A program made the translations under genes and the position numbers. A stretch of 40,496 bases of DNA from Candidatus Kuenenia stuttgartensis (GTDB lineage: Bacteria; Planctomycetota; Phycisphaerae; Phycisphaerales; SM1A02), in assembly GCA_945870915.1 (NCBI GenBank), contig CAMBUI010000002.1, positions 1 to 40,496 of the forward strand, written 5' to 3'. Shown piece by piece: positions 26,739 to 34,116 of this stretch. Below the pieces are notes generated by a model. The model saw only the letters and a program-made list of their open reading frames with translations, ran no database searches and was not told where the DNA came from. Each line of letters starts with the position of its first letter. Positions within the stretch are counted from its first letter, which is position 1.

Positions 26739-28709
26739 TCAGCCCCAGTTGCTGAGCAGGATGGCGAGGTCCGCGGCGTCGACCGAGCCGTCGCCGTTGA
26801 TGTCGCCGCTGCCGGTGCCGCCCCAGTTGCCGAGCAGGATCGCGAGGTCGCTGGCGTTGACCGAGCCGTCGCCGTTGAGGTCGGCGGGGTTGCCGGTGGC
26901 GAGCGCGATGACCGCGCTGTCCATGGCGACCGGCGCGCTCTTGCCGGCGGCGAGCCACGCGTTGTAGGCGATGAGGCCGGTGCCGTCGGTCGTGTTCTGG
27001 TCGCGCAGGAACTCGATGTACTCCCTGCTGGTCGTCTGGTAGAAGAGGGTCACCGTCGCCTGGGTCGCGCCCGCGGGGATGTCGAACAGCGTGTCGTCCC
27101 AGTGCTGGCCGTCGGCGTAGCGGTAGCCGACGGCGCCCGAGCCGATCGCGTTGAACGCGGCGTTGGTGAAGCCGCGCGGCGGGATGCGGTTGTCGGAGAA
27201 GACCTTGTTGGCGAGCGCGAGGTGGAAGCCCGGTCCGGCGGCGAGGCCGGTGATCTTGGCGATCGCGGGCGAGATGCCCTGCTTGGCCTGGTAGATCTTG
27301 GTGTCGGCGGTGCTGAGGACCGCGGTGGCGCTGTCGTAGGCGCCGCGCTCGGCGACGACCTGGTTCTTGGCGTTGGTGAACTTCACGTTGATCCACATGC
27401 GGCGACCCTCGGGGTAGCCGGTGGGGAGCTTGTGGCCGCTCTCGTTGGTGACGCGCACCTTGAGGCTCGCGCCCTGCTGGGTGAGCGACATGTCCGACGC
27501 GTTCTGCAGCATGGTGATGGTGCGCGCGGTCGCCTGGTCGATGGCGGCCTGCGAGAGGCCGATCGAGTCGGCGTCCTCGGGCAGCATGCCGTCGCGGATC
27601 GCCTGGACGACCCAGGTGTTCGCGCCCGCGAAGGAGTGCTGCGGCATGTCGGGCCGCTCGAAGAACGGCGGGCCGAACTCGTAGAAGCGGCAGCCGCCGG
27701 CGATGACCTTGGGCATGTGGCAGTCCTGGCAGCTCGACACGACGCCGTCGGCGTCGTTGCCGCCGAAGCGGTGGTCGGCGTACTGCACGCCGTTCACGTA
27801 GTCGCTGTTGAGCCACTCGCTGTAGGTGCGCTGCTCGGGGAACATGTCGCCCGGGTTCTGCGTGGGGTGCGCGGCGCCGAGGGCGTTGAGCTGGAACTCG
27901 CCGGTCTTCGGGTTCTTGGTGTAGATCGGGTTGCTCACGTCGTGGCAGGTGCCGCAGAACTCGCTCTGGCGGTGGTAGGGCGAGGTGATGAGCCGCGCCT
28001 CGACGCCGTGGAGGTTCTGCGGGACATCGCTGAACGGCCCGCGGCGGGTCGACTTCGGGTCGACCACGAAGCGCGCGTTGCCCGCGCCCGACGGGACCAG
28101 ACCCTGCGCGGCGAGCGCGCTGATGATCGGGACATCGGGGTCGGCGGGATCGCCGGGGTACGCGACCGCGCTGTCGGGCCCGAGCTCGGGGTTCACCACG
28201 CGGTGGCAGAAGTTGCAGTTGATGCCGTCGAAGTCGTCGCCCTGGAGGTCGGCGATGCTGCCGTTGGACGAGTGGCCGGCGAGCCAGCCGCCGGGCGCGT
28301 GGCAGCGGATGCAGGTCTCGCCGCCGATGTTCGCGTCCTGGTTGGCGATGGCGACCGCGGCGTGCCACACGGGGTCGCGCGCGCTCTGCGCCATGAGGCT
28401 GGTGGCCCAGGTGTCGTACGGCGCGATCTGGTCGCCGTAGCCCGAGTGGCAGTAGGTGCAGCTGATGCTCGTCTCGATCGGATCGATGGTCGGATCCTTC
28501 GGCGACGGCTGGGTGCCGGGCTGGAAGAAGTCGGCGCCGGTGGTGGGCACCTTGACCTGTCCGCCTCCGCCGCGCGCCATCACGGTGGCGACCGTGCCGC
28601 CGATGGCGGTGAGGGCGAGGACGAGGAGCGTGCCGCGGGCGATGCGTCCGGCGAGCAGGCTGCGGGGCGACGGGGTCGGGCGAGCGGTGTGCATGCGGGT
28701 CTGGGGCAT
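26739..28709 (-). CDS. Secreted multiheme cytochrome c (5 CxxCH) with C-terminal dockerin-like domain
   Basis: CTYCH, CIRCH, CNFCH, CGTCH, CQDCH; C-term DLNGDGSVNASDLAILLGNWGGTGSGDINGDGSVDAADLAILLSNWG. Start uncertain (28709 chosen). Confidence 0.88.
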   Translation of the reverse strand: MPQTRMHTARPTPSPRSLLAGRIARGTLLVLALTAIGGTVATVMARGGGGQVKVPTTGADFFQPGTQPSPKDPTIDPIETSISCTYCHSGYGDQIAPYDTWATSLMAQSARDPVWHAAVAIANQDANIGGETCIRCHAPGGWLAGHSSNGSIADLQGDDFDGINCNFCHRVVNPELGPDSAVAYPGDPADPDVPIISALAAQGLVPSGAGNARFVVDPKSTRRGPFSDVPQNLHGVEARLITSPYHRQSEFCGTCHDVSNPIYTKNPKTGEFQLNALGAAHPTQNPGDMFPEQRTYSEWLNSDYVNGVQYADHRFGGNDADGVVSSCQDCHMPKVIAGGCRFYEFGPPFFERPDMPQHSFAGANTWVVQAIRDGMLPEDADSIGLSQAAIDQATARTITMLQNASDMSLTQQGASLKVRVTNESGHKLPTGYPEGRRMWINVKFTNAKNQVVAERGAYDSATAVLSTADTKIYQAKQGISPAIAKITGLAAGPGFHLALANKVFSDNRIPPRGFTNAAFNAIGSGAVGYRYADGQHWDDTLFDIPAGATQATVTLFYQTTSREYIEFLRDQNTTDGTGLIAYNAWLAAGKSAPVAMDSAVIALATGNPADLNGDGSVNASDLAILLGNWGGTGSGDINGDGSVDAADLAILLSNWG

Positions 28710-28949
28710 GTCGGTCTGTCCAATCGTGCGGTTCCGCCGCGATGCAACGCCACTGCGGAACACTGAGCGGGCCTGGTTGTTGATCGGCGTCCTGCAGGCG
28801 TCGGTTCGCTGGGGCGTGCGAACCGTTGCCACTTTCCCGGGGATCGCCCGAGAACGGAAGGGTAGATCGGCTTCGTCCGCGCACAAGCGGTCATCGCACG
28901 CTTCGGCGCGGAACGTCGATCCCGTGCGGTCTTCGGGCGGTTTCGGAGG

Positions 28950-28960
28950 GGACAGGCATG
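28950..28960 (-). repeat. Inverted single copy of CATGCCTGTCC
   Basis: ggacaggcatg. Confidence 0.6.
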
Positions 28961-28999
28961 CAGAGCGACCCGCCGCGGCCGCAGTATCGGACGCGCGGG

Positions 29000-29011
29000 T
29001 ACACTCGCGAC
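29000..29011 (+). promoter_or_regulatory. Putative -10 TACACT, N6 to ATG (leaderless)
   Basis: gggTACACTcgcgacATG. Confidence 0.45.
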
Positions 29012-29830
29012 ATGCGCGACATGCCTGTCCAGTCCCGAGTCCGGTCGCGGGGAAACGCGGCTCGAAACACCGCCCTTTGCGCCGTGATCGCCATGATCGG
29101 CCCCGTGGCGGCGCTCGCGGGCTGCGCCTCGCAGCCGAGCGGACCCTCGTACCTCTCGGTGCCGCGTGCGCAGTACGCGCAGGTGTTCGATGCCGCGTGC
29201 GACGCCGCGCGCGCCGAGGGACTGACCCCCGAGCTCGCCGACCGGCAGTCGGGCGTGATCGGAACCCAGCCGCGCGCCGCGGGCTCGCTGATCGAGCCGT
29301 GGACCTGGCAGGACCTCACCGCGAGCGATGTCGTCGAGGCGACCTTCGGCTTCGAGCGTCGGCGCGCCTACTTCGAGTTCGTTCCCGCGGGCTTCCGGCC
29401 GATCGCGCCCGAGGGTTCCGCGCCGCTGGCGGGTCCGGTGCTCCCGGGCTCGGAGCGCGAGGTTCCCGCCGGGGTCGGCGAGGCGCGCGGTGGCGATGCG
29501 GCCGCGGGACCCGCCGCGGGAGCGGGTGCGGGAGAAGGAGCAGCCGCGTCCGGCACCGACGCGTTGGACGCCGACGCGTCCGGCCGCGCCGCGCGGATCG
29601 AGGTCCGTGTGTCGGTGTCGGTCGAGCGACAGTTCCGACCCGGCTACCAGGGCACCGCGTACACGCGCGCGCTCGGCAGCTACGCCCGCGATCTGCCGCC
29701 GAAGCGCGGGCGCGACGAGCGTCCCGCGTCGCAGGATCGCTCGACCTGGACGCCGGTCGCCCGCGACGAGCGCCTCGAGCGCGTGCTCATCGAGCGCATC
29801 GCCGAGCGGCTCGCGCCGAGCGCGCCGTGA
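29012..29830 (+). CDS. Lipoprotein, uncharacterised
   Basis: MRDMPVQSRVRSRGNAARNTALCAVIAMIGPVAALAGCASQPSG: lipobox LAGC; remainder unassigned. Confidence 0.75.
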   Translation: MRDMPVQSRVRSRGNAARNTALCAVIAMIGPVAALAGCASQPSGPSYLSVPRAQYAQVFDAACDAARAEGLTPELADRQSGVIGTQPRAAGSLIEPWTWQDLTASDVVEATFGFERRRAYFEFVPAGFRPIAPEGSAPLAGPVLPGSEREVPAGVGEARGGDAAAGPAAGAGAGEGAAASGTDALDADASGRAARIEVRVSVSVERQFRPGYQGTAYTRALGSYARDLPPKRGRDERPASQDRSTWTPVARDERLERVLIERIAERLAPSAP

Positions 29831-29887
29831 TGGCGTGCGCGTCTCCGGCGGGAGCGTCGTCGCTCCCGCGTGCGCCGCGCGCCGCCG

Positions 29888-30862
29888 TCACGCAATCCGC
29901 GGATCGACAAAGCGATACATCACATCGACCGCGAGGTTGAAGACCACCATCAGCGTCGAGTAGACGAGCACGACGCCCATCACGAGCGTGATGTCCTTGC
30001 CGAGCACGCCGTCGACGAAGTTCTGGCCGATCCCGGGTACGGCGAACACCTTCTCGACGACGAACGAGCCGGTCAGCGCGACCGCGGTCGCAGGACCGAG
30101 GTACGAGAGCACCGGCAGGAACGCGTTCTTGAGGGCGTGCTTGAACGCGACCTTCCAGCGGGGCAGGCCCTTGGCGCGGGCGGTGCGGATGTGGTCGGCG
30201 CCCATCTCCTCGATCATGCCGAAGCGGATGAGCCGCGAGATGTAGGCGGCGAACGGCAGCGACAGCGTGAACGCCGGGAGCAGCACGTAGCGGATGCCGC
30301 CCCAGCCGCCGACCGGGAACATCCCGAGCTTGACCGCGAACAGCATGAGCAGTCCGCTTCCGATCACGAAGCTCGGGAGGCTGATGCCGGCGATGGCGAG
30401 CACCTGCGTGCACGCGTCGACCGGCGATCCGGGACGCAGCCCGCCGATGGTGCCGGCGGTGATGCCGATCGCGACCGCGATGAGCATGGCCGAGAGGCCG
30501 AGCGTCATCGACACCGGCAGTCCGGTGGCGAGGATCTCGTTCACGCTCCAGTCGGGCTGCTTGAGCGACGGGCCGAGGTCGAACGGCCGGTCGTGCCGGC
30601 CGAGCGCCCACGACACGCCCGAGGCCTTGCCGAGGTAGTCGAAGTAGAACGCGACGGGGTCGTCGAGCTTGTACTGCTTCTTCATCGCCTCGACGATCTC
30701 GGCAGGCGGACGGCGGCCGTCGGGGTTCTCCAGCGGATTGCCGGGCACGCTCCACGCGAGCACGAAGGTGATCGTGTACACCGCGAGCACGATGAAGGGC
30801 AGCTGCAGCAGCCGCCGCGCCACCAGCCCCGTGACGCTCGTCGTCGAGCCCGGCGCGCTCAC
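29888..30862 (-). CDS. Peptide/oligopeptide ABC transporter permease, OppB/DppB type
   Basis: GTG start 30862: RRLLQLPFIVLAVYTITFVLAWSVPGNPLENPDGRRPP..., ARAKGLPRWKVAFKHALKNAFLPVLSYLGPATAVALTGSFVVEKVFAVPGIGQNFVDGVLGKDITLVMGVVLVYS. GTGA overlap with the upstream SBP gene. Confidence 0.93.
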   Translation of the reverse strand: MSAPGSTTSVTGLVARRLLQLPFIVLAVYTITFVLAWSVPGNPLENPDGRRPPAEIVEAMKKQYKLDDPVAFYFDYLGKASGVSWALGRHDRPFDLGPSLKQPDWSVNEILATGLPVSMTLGLSAMLIAVAIGITAGTIGGLRPGSPVDACTQVLAIAGISLPSFVIGSGLLMLFAVKLGMFPVGGWGGIRYVLLPAFTLSLPFAAYISRLIRFGMIEEMGADHIRTARAKGLPRWKVAFKHALKNAFLPVLSYLGPATAVALTGSFVVEKVFAVPGIGQNFVDGVLGKDITLVMGVVLVYSTLMVVFNLAVDVMYRFVDPRIA

Positions 30863-32760
30863 CGCAGCGACTCCTGCGCAGGCGCCGCGGGCAGCACGCC
30901 GTCGCGGCGCTCGAGGATCGAGATGTCCTGCTCGAGCCGCGGGTGCTCGGCGATGCCGCCGAGGCGCGACGGGTCGTACATGTACACCGTCACGTAATTG
31001 CAGATCGGCATGAGCGGCATCTCCTCGGTGAAGAGCCAGCGCTCGACCTCGGCCAGGCGCGCGAGGCGGCGCACGGGATCGGTCTCGGCCTCGGCCTCGT
31101 CCATGCGGCGGTCGAACTCGGGGTTCAGGTAGCCGCGGTCGTTGTTGCCGTTGCCGGCGCGCTGCAGGTCGAGCCAGGTGGTCGGGTCGCCGTAGTCGCC
31201 GTACCAGCCGCCGCGCGCGATCATGAAGCTGCCCTTCTTGAGGTCCTCCTTGTAGAGCTTCGAGTCCTTGCCGCGGCACTCGGCGGCCACGCGGAGCTCG
31301 CGCTTCCACATGTCGCGCATGGCGAGCGCGAGGTTCTGGTAGCGCGGGCTCGCGGTCGAGTAGAGGATGTCGACGGTGGGGAACCTCTCGCCCTTGGCGT
31401 TCTCGACGATGCCGTCGCCGTCGCGGTCCTCCCAGCCGGCGGCCTTGAGCTCCGCACGCGCGCGCGCGGGATCGAAGCCGAGGCCCTCGACCACGGGATA
31501 GTCGGGGATCGAGCCCGGCGGCACGAGCGTGCCCGTCACGCGCTCGCCGAGGCGGGTCACGCGGTCGACGAGCTCCTGCTTGTCGACCGCGAGCGCGAAG
31601 GCGCGGCGGGCGCGCGCGTCGTGGAACGGGTTCGGCCTCCCGTCGGCGAGCGCGGGCCTGCAGTTGAAGCTGAAGAAGTCGGTGCCGAAGGCGTCGAAGC
31701 CGCGCACATCGCGGCGCTCGCCTGGGCCGGGCGGCGGGAGCGCGCCGACGGCGTCGTCCTCGGTCTGTCCGCGCTCGAGTCCCGCGTCGATGTCGGCGCG
31801 GAAGCGCGCGAGGTACGCCTTGCGCTCGGCGAGCATCTCGGTCTTGTATTCGGGGCCGAGGTCGGTGAGCCAGTCGGCGCCGCCCGACTGGAAGCTGAGC
31901 ACGCCGGTGTTCGGGTTCTCGATGGTGCGGCACTCGACCGACTTCGCCCGCACCTCGGCGCGGTTCCAGTAGTGCGGGTTGAGCTCGAGCCGCATGTCGC
32001 GCTTGTAGCGCCACACCGTGGGCACATAGGCGCCGTTGGTGACGATGCGTCCCGGCTTGGTCCAGTCGTGGCGCTGCACCAGCCGGCCGGTCGCGCGGTC
32101 GAACGACACGTACCGCTCGACGGTGGGCGGGTGCACGGGCGCGAAGCAGGGGAAGGCGCAGAGGTCGAGGAAGTACGCCAGCGGCGCCTTCAGCCGCACC
32201 ACCAGGGTGCGCGGATCGGGCGTCTCGACGGCGACGGTGCGGCGGAACGACTCCTCGGTCTCGCGCCAGAGCGCGCGGGCGTCGACCGGCTCGCCGCGCG
32301 CCGCGGCCTCGGTGAACCGCTGCAGCGCGGCGGTGCGCTCGTCGTGGAACGCGCGGGCGCCCTCGATCGCGAAGAAGAGGGCGGAGTAGTCCGCGGCCGA
32401 GTCGGGCAGGATCGCGCGCCGCCACGCGTAGACGAAGTCGGCGCTGGTGACGGGATCGCCGTTCGACCAGCGGGCGTCGTCGCGCAGGTGGAAGACGAAG
32501 GTGCGGCGGTCCTCGGACAGCTCCCAGCGCTCGGCGACGCCGGGGACGATCGCGCAGTCGGCCGCGCGCAGGTTCACCAGCGTCTCGTAGATCACGCGCG
32601 CGCGGCGGAGCTCATGCTGGTAGCTCATGCGCTGCGGGTCGAGGGTGTAGCAGTCGGACCGCTCGATCAGGATGAGGTCGGCCGCCGGCAGCGGCGTGTC
32701 GAGCGACAGCGCGCCGAGCAGCGCCAGGACCATCAGGAGCAGTGGGGCGAGGAGGCGCAC
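30859..32760 (-). CDS. Peptide ABC transporter substrate-binding protein (SBP_bac_5, family 5)
   Basis: SDCYTLDPQRMSYQHELRRARVIYETLVNL...VPGVAERWELSEDRRTFVFHLRDDARWSNGDPVTSADFVYAWRRAI. Confidence 0.93.
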   Translation of the reverse strand: MRLLAPLLLMVLALLGALSLDTPLPAADLILIERSDCYTLDPQRMSYQHELRRARVIYETLVNLRAADCAIVPGVAERWELSEDRRTFVFHLRDDARWSNGDPVTSADFVYAWRRAILPDSAADYSALFFAIEGARAFHDERTAALQRFTEAAARGEPVDARALWRETEESFRRTVAVETPDPRTLVVRLKAPLAYFLDLCAFPCFAPVHPPTVERYVSFDRATGRLVQRHDWTKPGRIVTNGAYVPTVWRYKRDMRLELNPHYWNRAEVRAKSVECRTIENPNTGVLSFQSGGADWLTDLGPEYKTEMLAERKAYLARFRADIDAGLERGQTEDDAVGALPPPGPGERRDVRGFDAFGTDFFSFNCRPALADGRPNPFHDARARRAFALAVDKQELVDRVTRLGERVTGTLVPPGSIPDYPVVEGLGFDPARARAELKAAGWEDRDGDGIVENAKGERFPTVDILYSTASPRYQNLALAMRDMWKRELRVAAECRGKDSKLYKEDLKKGSFMIARGGWYGDYGDPTTWLDLQRAGNGNNDRGYLNPEFDRRMDEAEAETDPVRRLARLAEVERWLFTEEMPLMPICNYVTVYMYDPSRLGGIAEHPRLEQDISILERRDGVLPAAPAQESLR

Positions 32761-32807
32761 CCCGACAGGGTAGTCGAGCCGCGGCGGGTGGTGCGCTCAG
32801 CCGCGCC

Positions 32808-33869
32808 TCAGCGGTAGGGCGCGGCGCCGACGATGTCGGACCAGCGCTTCGCCTCGGCGTCGAACTTGGCCTTGTCCTTCGCCTCCCAGGTGGGGGCGAG
32901 GACGCGCTGGTCGCCCTCGGGCTTGCTGCCCGCGTAGGCCGCCGCGCGCTCGCTGCGGTCGATGAGGCGCAGGAGCACCTCGCAGGAGTTCATGACCGAG
33001 CCGTAGCTCGCCGACATGGCCGGCACGCCGTGCGCCGACTCCCACTGCCGCGACGCGGCCGACACGAGGTCGGACAGGGCGGGGGCGAGGGTCTTCGAGA
33101 CCGCGGCGCGCTCGGACTGCGACATCTCGAGCAGGTCGTTGCGGACGCCGACGAGCACGCGCTGGAGCGCCTGCATGCGCGGGTCGGCCGACGCCGAGCC
33201 GCGGACGGCCTTGGCCACCGACGCGATGGCGTCGATCAGGTTCTTGCGGACGGTGCGGGCGTTCTCCGGCGGCAGCTCCTTGCGGCGGGCGGCGGAGGCG
33301 ATGGCGCCGAGCTTCTGCTGCAGCGCGAGCACGTCGGTCTCGCCGGCGGCGGCGTCCTTGAGGCGGCGCGAGACCGTCTCGTAGTAGGCGTTGTTGGCGT
33401 CGAGGTCCTCGAAGGCGTCGGCGACCAGGCTGGCCGCGGCGATGCGCTTGCCCGGCTCGGTCTCGGACGACGGGATGGTGCGCTCGACCACGAGGTCGAG
33501 GCCCTCGGGGGTGCGGGTGAAGCGCAGGACCTGCATCGCGTTGATGGCGCGGCGGAGGTCGCTGCCCTTGACGGTCGCGGCCAGGTCGGTGGCGATGGCC
33601 AGCGCGAGCGCCTTGCGGAAGGTCGGGGTCGCGGCCGGGTCGCGGGCCAGGGTCACGAGCGCCCAGCGGGCCTCGTCGCAGGCCGCCGCATCGTTGCCGT
33701 CCTTGATGGCGTCGACATGCTTCGCGATGAAGCCGTCGAGCGCCGACTTCTGCGCCTCGCTCAGCGGCGCCGTGGCGCCGACGATGGCGCGGTCGAGCGT
33801 CGACTGGCCGAGGGTGGTCGAGCCGACGCAGGCGGCGAGGATGGCGGGGATCAGGAGTCGCGAAATCAT
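32808..33869 (-). CDS. Secreted hypothetical protein, helical
   Basis: ATG 33869 MISRLLIPAILAACVGSTTLGQSTLDRAIVG...; no recognised family. Confidence 0.7.
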   Translation of the reverse strand: MISRLLIPAILAACVGSTTLGQSTLDRAIVGATAPLSEAQKSALDGFIAKHVDAIKDGNDAAACDEARWALVTLARDPAATPTFRKALALAIATDLAATVKGSDLRRAINAMQVLRFTRTPEGLDLVVERTIPSSETEPGKRIAAASLVADAFEDLDANNAYYETVSRRLKDAAAGETDVLALQQKLGAIASAARRKELPPENARTVRKNLIDAIASVAKAVRGSASADPRMQALQRVLVGVRNDLLEMSQSERAAVSKTLAPALSDLVSAASRQWESAHGVPAMSASYGSVMNSCEVLLRLIDRSERAAAYAGSKPEGDQRVLAPTWEAKDKAKFDAEAKRWSDIVGAAPYR

Positions 33870-34116
33870 GGCGGGTGTCGATCCGGTCTCGATCGGGACC
33901 TCGGGTGGGACGAGGCGATCCAAGTCCTCTCCGCAGGGAGGGGTGCCAGGGATGCGTCCGCCCGATGGTGGGCCGAACATTGGACGCTAATCCAACGGGG
34001 GCGGACTGTCAACGAACCGACCCCCTCCGCGGGGGCTATGACGGGCCTCCGACGCGGCCCAGAGCCCCCTTTCCGCGTTCGTCCCGCGATGCCTCCCGAG
34101 CCGATGAAGGAATCCC

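Noticed and set aside
28802-28825. Hairpin cggttcgc...gcgaaccg in the divergent cytochrome/lipoprotein region
   Set aside because: 8-bp stem in GC-rich DNA, position not informative without TSS data.
29848-29869. Hairpin gcgggagcg-tcgt-cgctcccgc after the lipoprotein gene
   Set aside because: Good 9-bp stem but no U-tract on either strand; not enough to call a terminator.
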